A model generated the notes under the pieces. That model searched no databases and was not told the DNA's origin. It saw only the letters and a list, made by a program, of their open reading frames with translations. Positions 9,117 through 17,790 of a DNA stretch of 64,000 nt are shown piece after piece. The translations under genes were made by a program, and so were the position numbers. The stretch covers positions 992,001-1,056,000 of the forward strand of contig NZ_LT906662.1 of NCBI RefSeq assembly GCF_900205865.1, given 5' to 3'. The number at the start of each line of letters is the position of its first letter. Positions within the stretch are counted from its first letter, which is position 1. The stretch is from Thermoanaerobacterium sp. RBIITD. Its GTDB lineage: Bacteria; Bacillota; Thermoanaerobacteria; Thermoanaerobacterales; Thermoanaerobacteraceae.

Positions 9117-11114
9117 TTATTCTATTCTAAATTTTTTAACAGATTCCATAAGTATGTCTGCATATTCTTTTAATTGATTTGCAATTTTTGCAAGTCCCTC
9201 TACAATTGCCGCTTGCTCTATTGATGTTGCCGATACCTCTTCAATGGACGCGGCTGTTTCCTGAGATACTGCAGCTATATCTTGTATCGTATTGACTATG
9301 GAATTTTTATTTTTCTCAATCCCTTTCAGTGATTTATTAAGCCCATCAATCTTTTCCATTACGAATCTCACCGCTTCTTTTATGCTTTCAAACATCTCTT
9401 TTGTATTATAAACTGAATTACTTTGCTCATTTGCTATAATATTGGAGTATTCAACTTTCTTAACAGTTTCTTCTATATCTTTTTGTATTTCTATAATCAA
9501 TGAAGCTATTCTTTTTGCAGCATCTGATGATTGATATGCTAATTTTCTTACTTCGTCGGCTACAACGGCAAATCCTTTACCACTTTCACCAGCTCTCGCA
9601 GCTTCTATTGCCGCATTTAAAGACAGCAAGTTTGTTTGATCTGCCATGCGTTTTATTGTATCTACTATTTCCCCAATCTGGTTTGACTTTTTCTTTAACA
9701 ATATAGTAGAACTTTTGACATTGTTATTAGAGTCAATGCTAAGGCGTGTTTTATCTGTCAGGTCATTGATAATATCCATTCCTGATTTTGATATCTCATT
9801 TACATTATTTATTTCACCAAATATGTCTTTTACATCATCTATTGATCCGTCTATAAGTTTTCCAAGATTTGATGCGGATTCAGCACTATTTTGTGCATTT
9901 TTCGACTGGCTCGAGGCTCCTTCTGCAATCTGTTGGATAGCTTTTGACACATCCTGCATGGACAGCGATACTTGTCCGGAAGAATTCTCGAGGTTTTTTG
10001 ATATAGTATTTATAGATGATGATATTTTACTTATATTATCTATAAGTGACTTTATTCCATTTATCATTATATTATAGCTTTTTGATAAAGAGCCTATCTC
10101 ATCATTTGATTTGATTGATAACATTTCTGTTAAATCACCTGATGAGGCCTTTCGCATTATTTTATTTAACTTTTCAATATTTAAAGTTATTCTTTTAGTA
10201 AATATTGATGCAAATAGGAGTCCAATAATAATACATACAATACTTATCAGAATTATACTGTATTTTATTTTTGATACATTTTCATTTAATTCCGAAGTAT
10301 TCATATTTATAACAGCTTTCCATCCAAAGTCTTTTAATTTATGTATAGATGCAAACTTTTGCACAGCATTGTCAAAATAATCAATTGTTTTATCATTTAA
10401 TGCCAATAATTTTTTACCGTAACTTAATTTATTTACATTAGTATATAATAGTTTATTATTTTTGTTTGCTATTATATACCCATTATCTGATATTAGAGAT
10501 ACTTCACCTGTCTTTCCTATTTTTATGTTTGAAATAATTGTAGATAATGAATCAAAATTTATATCAATTGCAATAACACCTACTATATCAAACTGTGGGT
10601 TTCTTACAGCTTTTGATAATGTTATTACACCCGCGTTTGTATTATTATCACTGTATGGCCCCGACCATATTACTTTATCTGGATTTTTTATGGCTTCGGT
10701 GAACCATTTTTGCTTAGTGGGATCATAATCTCCACTAATTGGTATATCCGGCGTTCTAATCAATTTTTTATCTGGTGTTGCTAAATATATTAAAGATATT
10801 TTTTTGTTTGTTGTTATTATATTTTGAAAAAACGTTTGTAAATTTTTCTTATCTTGATCAAAATTTCCTTTGTTATAATTTATTATATTATCAGAAGCAG
10901 CTAAAATATTTATCTGTGATTCGGCACTATACTTAAAAATGTTTACATTGTTGTCTATAAGATTAAATATATCATTATTTGCAGAAATTATGTTGTTCTT
11001 AAGTATGGTTTTAGATTTTTCAGTTGATAAATATCCTGCAATAGTTAAAGGGAAAATTATTATTATTAATATAAAGGTTAATAATTTTGAAAAAAGGTTC
11101 TTCGTTAAAAACAT
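9117..11114 (-). CDS. Methyl-accepting chemotaxis protein with a Cache-type sensor domain
   Basis: A 665-residue chemoreceptor. An N-terminal membrane segment (about residues 10-30) is followed by a periplasmic-side dCache-like sensor ([49 protein letters not shown]), a second membrane segment near 285-305, a HAMP linker, and the signalling domain with the canonical hairpin tip, readable as [20 protein letters not shown]. It should pass ligand binding to CheA/CheW. A PDC/Cache domain of this kind usually binds amino or organic acids; the ligand here is unknown. The ATG follows AGAGGAGAG. No other chemotaxis gene is nearby, so it acts with a core system encoded elsewhere. Confidence 0.94.
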   Translation of the reverse strand: MFLTKNLFSKLLTFILIIIIFPLTIAGYLSTEKSKTILKNNIISANNDIFNLIDNNVNIFKYSAESQINILAASDNIINYNKGNFDQDKKNLQTFFQNIITTNKKISLIYLATPDKKLIRTPDIPISGDYDPTKQKWFTEAIKNPDKVIWSGPYSDNNTNAGVITLSKAVRNPQFDIVGVIAIDINFDSLSTIISNIKIGKTGEVSLISDNGYIIANKNNKLLYTNVNKLSYGKKLLALNDKTIDYFDNAVQKFASIHKLKDFGWKAVINMNTSELNENVSKIKYSIILISIVCIIIGLLFASIFTKRITLNIEKLNKIMRKASSGDLTEMLSIKSNDEIGSLSKSYNIMINGIKSLIDNISKISSSINTISKNLENSSGQVSLSMQDVSKAIQQIAEGASSQSKNAQNSAESASNLGKLIDGSIDDVKDIFGEINNVNEISKSGMDIINDLTDKTRLSIDSNNNVKSSTILLKKKSNQIGEIVDTIKRMADQTNLLSLNAAIEAARAGESGKGFAVVADEVRKLAYQSSDAAKRIASLIIEIQKDIEETVKKVEYSNIIANEQSNSVYNTKEMFESIKEAVRFVMEKIDGLNKSLKGIEKNKNSIVNTIQDIAAVSQETAASIEEVSATSIEQAAIVEGLAKIANQLKEYADILMESVKKFRIE

Positions 11115-11217
11115 AATTAACTCTCCTCTTCATTTGTTTACTATTGATTATGCAAATGCTTGCACCAATATTATAACACTTTTAATATAATTTAGAAAGA
11201 TAATCATGTGATAAAAA

Positions 11218-11252
11218 AACAGATGATCATATTTGATTTTAAATCACCTGTT
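11218..11252 (-). terminator. Terminator downstream of larA homologue
   Basis: Read leftward, AACAGGTGAT pairs with ATCATCTGTT (one G-U pair) around a loop of about 15 bases, followed by TTTTTTATC. It ends the leftward FAH/larA transcript. Confidence 0.75.
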
Positions 11253-11319
11253 TACTAGTTGGATTGTATCTAATATAAAATGCTCAGCAGTATATAAGAT
11301 GCACTTCATTAACTTCTAT

Positions 11320-12582
11320 CTATTCTACATATGGCAGTGTCGAATTTGCATATGGTATGACAAGTATTTTTGCGCCATCTTCATGTTTTTTCAGTGCCTC
11401 ATCAAGTGCATCTTGTACAGTTTTGGCATATTTAAAAAATATTTTTTCAGTAAAATCTCGGTCAAGCGATGAAACAAGGTATATTTCAGCTCTTTTTAGC
11501 ACCTCACATATAACAGCTGCTTTATGAGCTCCAAGCCTGAATTCCTCTTTAATCCACTTTAATGGTTCATCAGGGCATGAAGCATTAACCATCCAATCTG
11601 AAAAAAGTTTTTCACCAAGCCCCTCAATGCATTCTGCAACTAAAATGATCGTTCCGCCGTCTTTTACAGAATACGCGGCATTATCAAGGCCTTTTTGTGC
11701 TTGATAGAGGTTTATATCTTTTGGATACCCTCCGCATGAGGCTATTACTATATCCGCCTTTTCAGATATTACCCTCTTATACATTTTATCGATGTATTTA
11801 GCACCTTCTCTATGTGCTCTAACAGGATCACCTGCAACAACCTTTACTATTTCTTTATGGCTGTTTAAAACGGCATTAACTATAAAATCAACACCTGCAA
11901 GTTTGCCACCTTCTTCAATGTCTTCCCTCATTGGATTTCCATCGATTTTACCTGGCATTGCACCATTTGAAAACATCAAGATATGATTTTTCTCAATTGT
12001 GTTTTTGCTGCATACGCCTGGTAACAATGCTTTATAGCCACCGCTATAGCCTGCTTTATAATGTAGCTCGAGGTTACCTGTTGCGATAACAAAGTCTGCA
12101 TCATATACTTCACGAAATACCTCAACAGGCGTTCCCCTTTTTGTTGTTCCTACATATACACAATCATTTATATCATGGTCAATACATCTTACCCTCTTTA
12201 ATATATCTTCACCAACAAGCTTCTTTTTTTCTTCTTCTGTTTGTTTTCTGTGGTATCCTAAACCAAAAACGACCTTTATACTTTCATCAGGTATTCCTGC
12301 TTTATTTAATTCATCAACTATTGGCGGTACCATAATATTTGACGGCGATGGACGTGTTATGTCGCTGGCAAGTATTACTACATCCCTTTTACCCTTTGCC
12401 ATATCTTTAAGCGATGGTGAACCTATAGGATTTTCAATCGAATCAATAACTTCTTTTTGTGGATCATAGACACCTGGTAAATCTTCTGGATAAAGGACAT
12501 TACACATCTCTTTATCGAGTTTTACAGATACTGTTTCTTTGCCATATTTAAGTAAGACATCTTTATATTTATCGTCTTTCAT
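11320..12582 (-). CDS. larA: LarA-family nickel-pincer racemase/epimerase homologue
   Basis: A 420-residue member of the lactate racemase (LarA, DUF2088) family. Conserved points are the SDITRPSPS loop, the GLGYHRKQTEEE histidine, and the ELHYKAGYSGGYKALLPG segment followed by an IEKNHILMF histidine; in characterised LarA these positions hold the lysine that carries the nickel-pincer cofactor and the histidines that position nickel and substrate. It probably interconverts stereoisomers of a 2-hydroxy acid. The cofactor genes larB, larC and larE are not in the window, so they must be elsewhere if the protein is active. It ends a leftward cluster with an FAH-family gene and a disrupted metallo-beta-lactamase gene. 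AGAAAGGATAG precedes the ATG. The LarA family has many non-lactate members, so the substrate is open. Confidence 0.85.
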   Translation of the reverse strand: MKDDKYKDVLLKYGKETVSVKLDKEMCNVLYPEDLPGVYDPQKEVIDSIENPIGSPSLKDMAKGKRDVVILASDITRPSPSNIMVPPIVDELNKAGIPDESIKVVFGLGYHRKQTEEEKKKLVGEDILKRVRCIDHDINDCVYVGTTKRGTPVEVFREVYDADFVIATGNLELHYKAGYSGGYKALLPGVCSKNTIEKNHILMFSNGAMPGKIDGNPMREDIEEGGKLAGVDFIVNAVLNSHKEIVKVVAGDPVRAHREGAKYIDKMYKRVISEKADIVIASCGGYPKDINLYQAQKGLDNAAYSVKDGGTIILVAECIEGLGEKLFSDWMVNASCPDEPLKWIKEEFRLGAHKAAVICEVLKRAEIYLVSSLDRDFTEKIFFKYAKTVQDALDEALKKHEDGAKILVIPYANSTLPYVE

Positions 12583-12610
12583 ATATTACTATCCTTTCTT
12601 GCTATATAAT

Positions 12611-13122
12611 TCATCTTAATTTAAAGCCTGTCATATCATAAAAGCTGTCACTTATTTTGTTTAATGTTGGAACATCCGGCATCAATTTATATAATACATC
12701 ATTTATAGCTGATGTATTGACATTATCATTAATCTTCGCTCTCCAGCCTGTTCTATCTTCAAATTCTTTAAATTTATCAGAATATTTTTCTTTCGCAATA
12801 AAAATTAAAATACAAAAGAACTATCTTACATCAAATCTCGCGCCTTTTTTATAAGCCTTGATTCGGAACTAAAATATTCGTCAATAAGTGATAGCATCTG
12901 ATTAACTTCCATAGCACCGTCATCTTTTGTTTTACTTAGTTCAGATTCCAAAACGGCATGGTATAAAAACATCCTTCTCTTATTAAGTTGAAAATCTAGA
13001 AGATTGTCCTTACTTGAGGACATCCTTATACCACAGTCAAGCAAAATATTTTTACCATATATTTTTATAAGGTAACATAAGGCGCCTACTTCATTTGCTC
13101 CACCACAAAAAATTAGCTTCAT
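12611..13122 (-). pseudogene. Metallo-beta-lactamase-fold gene reduced by internal deletion
   Basis: The first about 40 codons (MKLIFCGGANEVGALCYL, then LLDCGIRMSSSKDNL) are the beginning of a beta-CASP/RNase J-like metallo-beta-lactamase protein. The open frame stops after 98 codons (12826) without any HxHxDH metal site. In another frame, 12611-12820 encodes a protein-like tail containing KFKEFEDRTGWRAKINDNV and DVLYKLMPDVPTL, which I read as the C-terminus of the same large protein. The catalytic middle is missing, and stop codons separate the two ends. This is a dead gene retaining both ends, lying between the FAH-like and larA genes of a leftward cluster. The assignment of the tail is by resemblance and is less certain than the head. 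Confidence 0.65.
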
Positions 13123-13133
13123 GAAAATCTTCT

Positions 13134-13862
13134 TTACTTTACTTTGTTTGTCAATTTTCCTATTCCTTCGATTTCTATAGTGACTTCATCACCAGCATCT
13201 AATGGACCGACACCAGATGGCGTGCCAGTAAGTATTACATCACCTGGATTTAATGTCATAACATGTGATATGAATGATATAAGCTTTGGAACGCTGAAAA
13301 TAAGGTGTTTTGTATTGCTGTGCTGTTTTAATATGCCATTGACATATGTCTTTATTTCAAGGTTTGAAGGATCTAAATCAGTTTCAATCCATGGTCCTAA
13401 AGGTAAAAATGTGTCAAAGGATTTCGCTCTAGTCCACTGTCCATCTTTTGACTGCAAGTCTCTTGCTGTAACATCATTTGCAATAGTATATCCTAATACA
13501 TAGTTTAATGCTCTTTTTTCGGGAACATTTTTTGCAGTGTCTTTTATGACAACCGCAAGTTCTCCTTCATAGTCAACTCTTTCTGACATCTGCGGTCTTA
13601 TTATGTAGTCATTCGGTCCAATAACTGCCGTTGCTGGCTTTATAAATAATGTCGGTTCATCTGGGCGCTTGTCCCCCATTTCTTCGATATGGTCGCCATA
13701 ATTTAAGCCAACACAGACAGCTTTCGTTATTTCACATGGCGATAAAAGTTTTGTTTCTTTAAGTTCTACATTTAGTATTCTATGACCATTAATCATAACT
13801 ACGCTATCTCCAACGATTACACCATACTCTTTAAAAGTGTTGTCTACTCTTACAATCCTCAC
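13134..13862 (-). CDS. Fumarylacetoacetate hydrolase (FAH)-family protein
   Basis: About 242 residues with the FAH catalytic-core sequence: VGLNYGDHIEEMG, the metal-binding acid cluster in RVDYEGELAVVIKD and ANDVTARDLQSKDGQW, and the C-terminal GDVILTGTPSGVGPL. Members are Mg2+/Mn2+ enzymes that hydrolyse or decarboxylate 2-keto acids (hydratases, acylpyruvases, oxaloacetate decarboxylases). The AGAAGGGAG ribosome site best fits a GTG at 13862, giving MRIVRVDNTF; an ATG farther upstream at 13904 would add 14 residues unlike the family. It heads a leftward cluster with the broken metallo-beta-lactamase gene and larA, hinting at hydroxy/keto-acid metabolism. The exact substrate is not determined. 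Confidence 0.85.
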   Translation of the reverse strand: MRIVRVDNTFKEYGVIVGDSVVMINGHRILNVELKETKLLSPCEITKAVCVGLNYGDHIEEMGDKRPDEPTLFIKPATAVIGPNDYIIRPQMSERVDYEGELAVVIKDTAKNVPEKRALNYVLGYTIANDVTARDLQSKDGQWTRAKSFDTFLPLGPWIETDLDPSNLEIKTYVNGILKQHSNTKHLIFSVPKLISFISHVMTLNPGDVILTGTPSGVGPLDAGDEVTIEIEGIGKLTNKVK

Positions 13863-13956
13863 AATCACACACTCCCTTCTAATTCTATAATGATATTTTA
13901 GCATAATATATATTTAATGTAAAAATCATTTTATCGCGTTAAATTGAAAAATTATA

Positions 13957-13985
13957 TTGACATATTGAGATTTTTATTATATTAT
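13957..13985 (+). promoter_or_regulatory. Promoter of the aroF T-box transcript
   Basis: TTGACA (13957-13962) and TATTAT (13980-13985) are separated by 17 bp, an almost ideal sigma-A promoter placed just before the T-box leader. Confidence 0.85.
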
Positions 13986-14009
13986 ATTTACAATAATTTA
14001 GTTAAAAAC

Positions 14010-14252
14010 TATGACAGAGGAAAGTAGATATGCCGTGAATTTTAGCGAGTCCGGGTTGGTGTGAGCCGGATATTTTAAGCATATTGAAGTTCCCTCTTGA
14101 GTTGCAAGCTGAAATTTAAGTAGGTGATGCCGGAAGCTTCTACCGTTAAAAGGAAGGGAGTATGTTAGTACTCTTGAAGTGAACCGATTAAGGTTAATAA
14201 AGGTGGTACCGCGGGAAGTCCCTCGTCCTTTTGGATGAGAGATTTTTTTTAT
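14010..14252 (+). ncRNA. T-box leader controlling aroF
   Basis: All main T-box parts are visible. Stem I begins with AGAGG (14016-14020) pairing with CCTCT, contains the loop-E strand AGTA (14023-14026), and on its 3' side GAA followed by G-TTC; the TTC at 14090-14092 is the likely specifier codon (Phe). The tRNA-acceptor-binding sequence AAAGGTGGTACCGCGG is at 14199-14214. The terminator CTCGTCC (14222-14228)/GGATGAG (14233-14239) plus eight T's follows. Uncharged tRNA should bind, form the antiterminator and allow aroF transcription. A GTT specifier (one base to the left) is the alternative, but Phe makes more sense for an aromatic pathway gene. Confidence 0.93.
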
Positions 14253-14281
14253 CACAAAATATATGTAAAGGGGTTGATTTT

Positions 14282-15286
14282 ATGGTAATTATTATGAAGG
14301 AAACTGCTACAAATGAAGATATCGAAAGAGTTTGTGAATATGTGAAAAAATTTAATTTGACAACACATGTAGTAAATGGTGCTGAGAGGTCCATAATCGG
14401 AGTCATAGGCAATGTTGAAGTCTTAGAGGATAAGCCTATTTCAACAATGGCGGGCGTATATGATGTTGTAAGAATATCATCACCATATAAACTTGTAAGC
14501 AGATCTGCAAAACCGGATAATACAGTTGTAAAAATCAAGGATGTATATGTTGGCGGGGGAGAATTTGTCATTATGGCAGGTCCTTGTGCCGTAGAAAGTT
14601 ATGAACAAATGTTGGAAGCCGCAAAGGCTGTCAAAAAATCGGGTGCAAAAGTATTAAGAGGTGGCGCATACAAGCCAAGAACATCTCCATATTCATTTCA
14701 AGGCCTTGAAGAAGAAGGACTAAAAATTTTGCATGAAGTTGGCAATGAGACGGGAATGGTCACCATTACAGAAATAGTAAGTAGTTCACATATAGAAAAA
14801 GTATCACAGTATGCTGATATATTGCAGGTTGGTTCAAGAAACATGCAAAATTTCGAGCTTTTAAAGGAAATAGGCAAATCAAATATGCCCGTTCTTTTAA
14901 AGCGCGGGTTATCATCTACAATAGAGGAATGGCTTAATGCAGCAGAATATATCATGAAAGAAGGAAATCCCAATATTATATTGTGTGAAAGAGGCATACG
15001 CACTTTTGAGACATATACGAGAAATACACTTGATCTAAATGCCGTTGCAGCGGTTAAGAATCTCTCACATCTCCCTGTCATAGTAGACCCGAGCCATGGA
15101 ACAGGAAGGCGTGACCTTATAGCGCCTTTATCAAGAGCTGCTGCTGCCGTTGGAGCAGACGGCCTTATTGTAGAAGTACATCCACATCCAAATGAAGCAC
15201 TATCAGATGGTGCACAATCACTTACACCTGTTGAATTTGATATGGTATGTAAAGAAGTAAATAAGATTTTGACAGCATTAAAATGA
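14282..15286 (+). CDS. aroF: 3-deoxy-7-phosphoheptulonate (DAHP) synthase
   Basis: A 334-residue type I-beta DAHP synthase. It condenses phosphoenolpyruvate and erythrose 4-phosphate, the first step of the shikimate pathway. The N-terminal ~85 residues (MKETATNEDIERVCEYVKKF) form the ferredoxin-like regulatory domain; the barrel contains GPCAVESYEQ, GGAYKPRTSPYSFQG, ILCERGIRTFE and VDPSHGTGRRDL. An in-frame ATG at 14231 lies inside the T-box terminator; the real start is the ATG at 14282, preceded by AAAGGGG. Expression is governed by the T-box just upstream, and a GTCCC/GGGAC terminator follows, so it is monocistronic and responds to amino-acid starvation. Confidence 0.96.
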   Translation: MVIIMKETATNEDIERVCEYVKKFNLTTHVVNGAERSIIGVIGNVEVLEDKPISTMAGVYDVVRISSPYKLVSRSAKPDNTVVKIKDVYVGGGEFVIMAGPCAVESYEQMLEAAKAVKKSGAKVLRGGAYKPRTSPYSFQGLEEEGLKILHEVGNETGMVTITEIVSSSHIEKVSQYADILQVGSRNMQNFELLKEIGKSNMPVLLKRGLSSTIEEWLNAAEYIMKEGNPNIILCERGIRTFETYTRNTLDLNAVAAVKNLSHLPVIVDPSHGTGRRDLIAPLSRAAAAVGADGLIVEVHPHPNEALSDGAQSLTPVEFDMVCKEVNKILTALK

Positions 15287-15326
15287 AATCGAGAAACAGT
15301 TATTTCATTTGATATTGGATTGAGCC

Positions 15327-15352
15327 GTCCCTTATTTGGGACTTTCTTTTTT
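15327..15352 (+). terminator. Terminator of aroF
   Basis: GTCCC-TTATTT-GGGAC followed by TTTCTTTTTT, located between convergent aroF and trmL. Confidence 0.85.
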
Positions 15353-15821
15353 AATACATGTTTGGGAAGTTGAGCTGCCGAAGTGCTTCATATACCACTA
15401 TTGCTACGGAATTAGAGAGGTTTAGAGATCTATCTGCTTTTACTTCATTCATAGGTATCCTGATGCAGTCATCCGCGTATTCTTCTCTAAGCCATGCTGG
15501 AAGGCCAGCAGATTCCTTTCCGAAAAGTATGTATGAGTTATCCTCATATACTACTTCGTGATAAAAATGTTTTCCCTTTGTAGTCGATAGATAATACTTG
15601 CTGCCTTTTGTCGCCTCAAGGAACTCCTTTATGTTATCATATACTTTTACATCAAGATATGGCCAATAATCAAGTCCAGATCTTTTTAAATATTTTTCTC
15701 TCAGTGAAAATCCAAGTGGTCTAACTAAGTGTAGTTTTGAGCCGGTCAGGACACATGTACGAGCTATATTGCCTGTATTCTGCGGTATCTCAGGTTCAAC
15801 TAATACTATGTTTAATGCCAT
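15351..15821 (-). CDS. trmL: tRNA (cytidine/uridine-34 2'-O)-methyltransferase
   Basis: A 156-residue SPOUT-class methyltransferase of the TrmL (YibK/CspR) type, a typical length. Motif 1 is LVEPEIPQNTGNIARTCVLT, motif 2 LFGKESAGLP, and motif 3 IPMNEVKADRSLNLSNSVAI, which together form the knotted SAM-binding site. It methylates the ribose of the wobble base in tRNA-Leu isoacceptors, in the cytoplasm as a dimer. The gene is last in the leftward run below a DUF6106-like membrane protein (17-bp gap), and its end meets the aroF terminator. Confidence 0.95.
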   Translation of the reverse strand: MALNIVLVEPEIPQNTGNIARTCVLTGSKLHLVRPLGFSLREKYLKRSGLDYWPYLDVKVYDNIKEFLEATKGSKYYLSTTKGKHFYHEVVYEDNSYILFGKESAGLPAWLREEYADDCIRIPMNEVKADRSLNLSNSVAIVVYEALRQLNFPNMY

Positions 15822-15837
15822 TTTATATTCCCCCAGT

Positions 15838-16344
15838 TTATTTGAAAAACTTTCTTGGTATATACCGCCACATTGCGTCTATCATTCTATCATTGGGCTC
15901 AAAAAACAGTATAGTTCTTTTGCCGTTATTTTCAAATACGGCAAAATATACATCTGGTGAACTCATACTGCTCACTGCTTCAATCCTGTTCGGTATATTT
16001 TTGTACTCATTTGTATATTCATCACTATTTAATTTCGCTGCGATTTCAAAATCTTTGCAATCAATACTTAAGATTTTTTTTCTTCTACTTTCTGCAATTA
16101 TCTTATCAACATCTAATTCACCATTTGTAAATGCGTATTCGTATTCTATATTTCTCGATCTTATTACAAAATAAGCAAAAAAAGGTATTGCTAATATAAA
16201 AAATAATATAAAATTTTTAACTATAGGAATCATAGGTATTATAAAAAATACAACTATTATTGCAGCCAAAATTAATCCGACTACAGTCCATGTATCCTTA
16301 GATGTCTTCTGCCTTTTAACAAGCTTTTCAATAAAAATATCCAC
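15838..16344 (-). CDS. DUF6106-like small membrane protein
   Basis: A 168-residue protein with two adjacent hydrophobic segments at about residues 20-40 and 45-62, then a soluble C-terminal domain of about 100 residues ending in FFEPNDRMIDAMWRYIPRKFFK. I recall this arrangement from the clostridial DUF6106 family, whose function is unknown. The two hydrophobic segments place it in the cytoplasmic membrane with the tail probably inside. It lies between a MATE pump gene and trmL, close to both, but nothing in the sequence links the functions. Confidence 0.65.
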   Translation of the reverse strand: MDIFIEKLVKRQKTSKDTWTVVGLILAAIIVVFFIIPMIPIVKNFILFFILAIPFFAYFVIRSRNIEYEYAFTNGELDVDKIIAESRRKKILSIDCKDFEIAAKLNSDEYTNEYKNIPNRIEAVSSMSSPDVYFAVFENNGKRTILFFEPNDRMIDAMWRYIPRKFFK

Positions 16345-16407
16345 AATATTCCACCTCTTTTTATAGCTTAATATTATTATATCACGACGTTATTCATTTA
16401 CAACATT

Positions 16408-17775
16408 TTAAACCTTCATATATTTCCACTTACCCTGTTTAAATCTATATGAATACATGAGAGAACGAGCAACAAAATCAAAGCATATACCGATCCAAAT
16501 TCCGTAGACACCCATTGCAAATATCTTACCAAGCGTATATCCTATTGCTACTCTAAATAACCATAAACCTACAAAGGCTGTCAGCACTATATACAAAAGG
16601 TCTCCTGCAGCTCTTAAAATACCTGATAATACATTCATTATCGCCAGCATAGGCTCAATAGCGGCAAATATCCTGATTACAACAGACCCCATCCTTATAA
16701 CTTCCGGATCTGATGAATATAAAGCAGCAAGTTGCCTTGCAAATATAAACATCAAGATACCGATAACAGTTATTACTTTTACAGCTATCTTATTAGATAA
16801 CTTACCATATGTCTCGGCTAATAATATCCTTCTTGCACCGAGGCTTCTGCCAACAAGGCTTGTTGCAGCTAATTGGAACCCAAATATTGGCATAAAGGCG
16901 AGACTATTTGCATTCATACCTATCTGATATACAGCAATCGATGCAGTACCCATTGTAGATACTATAACTTGCATAACAAGAAAGCCACCTTGCATTATAA
17001 GCTGCTCTAATGAAGCGGGTATTCCGACTCTGATTATGCGCATCATCATACCAAAATCAAGTCTTATCTTTTCCCTTATGTCGAGGTTAATTTTCCTTTT
17101 GCCGAAGTAAAGAACATAAAGCTGTATAAAACCACCTATTACCCTCGCTATTGTGACAGCCAATGCCGATCCTTTTACTCCATATGCCGGTATATATACA
17201 TGGCCACCAAAATGTACGCCAAAAACCAAAAGGCTGTTTAAAATAAGGCTTATTATATTTATTGTTGCCGTTATATACATAGGTGTCCTTGTATCGCCGG
17301 CACCTCTTAATGCACCACCGAGGACTATATCAATTATTACAAAAGGCATACCGAGTAATACAATCCTATAATATAAAAGTCCTAAATCAAATACTTCTTT
17401 TGATACAGTTCCAAAAAATGCCTTTATAAGTGGTACTGCTAAAATATATCCAAATACAGTAAAGCATATAAATATAAAAATGCACATTATAAGTGACTGC
17501 ATAACTGCAAGTCTTGCTTCTTTGTCATCCTCTTCTCCTATAAGTCTTGCAACTATTACTGTAGAACCTGTCGATAACCCCGCAAAAATAGCCTGAAAGA
17601 AAAATACAAGTGAATTTATCATTCCTACTGCTGCTATCGCAGCTGTACTTATATGTCCTACATATATTGTTGATATCATACCAACCATCATTATAAGCAT
17701 CTGTTCTATGATGGAAGGCCATGCTAATTCTAGTACTTCTTTTTGCAAACTTACTCTATGTTCGCCTCTTTCCAT
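16408..17775 (-). CDS. MATE-family efflux transporter
   Basis: About 455 residues with twelve predicted membrane segments in the two-fold repeat of MATE pumps. Recognisable parts are the N-terminal LAWPSIIEQMLIMMVGMIST and the central GIPASLEQLIMQGGFLVMQV, which mark the two halves. MATE proteins export cationic compounds in exchange for Na+ or H+. The coupling ion cannot be read here, but a Na+ decarboxylase subunit lies in the same leftward run. The frame is open to 17790, but the ATG at 17775, after a GGGGGTTAC site, is the sensible start (MERGEHRVSL). It follows dinB by 15 bp and is probably cotranscribed. Confidence 0.92.
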   Translation of the reverse strand: MERGEHRVSLQKEVLELAWPSIIEQMLIMMVGMISTIYVGHISTAAIAAVGMINSLVFFFQAIFAGLSTGSTVIVARLIGEEDDKEARLAVMQSLIMCIFIFICFTVFGYILAVPLIKAFFGTVSKEVFDLGLLYYRIVLLGMPFVIIDIVLGGALRGAGDTRTPMYITATINIISLILNSLLVFGVHFGGHVYIPAYGVKGSALAVTIARVIGGFIQLYVLYFGKRKINLDIREKIRLDFGMMMRIIRVGIPASLEQLIMQGGFLVMQVIVSTMGTASIAVYQIGMNANSLAFMPIFGFQLAATSLVGRSLGARRILLAETYGKLSNKIAVKVITVIGILMFIFARQLAALYSSDPEVIRMGSVVIRIFAAIEPMLAIMNVLSGILRAAGDLLYIVLTAFVGLWLFRVAIGYTLGKIFAMGVYGIWIGICFDFVARSLMYSYRFKQGKWKYMKV

Positions 17776-17790
17776 TTGTAACCCCCACAA

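Noticed and set aside
9646-10077. 143-codon open frame opposite the chemoreceptor gene
   Set aside because: It is the reverse shadow of a well-conserved coding region, with no ribosome site and no protein-like features.
13998-14571. Two minus-strand open frames across the T-box and the aroF start
   Set aside because: They run antisense to the T-box leader and to aroF and have no recognisable motifs.
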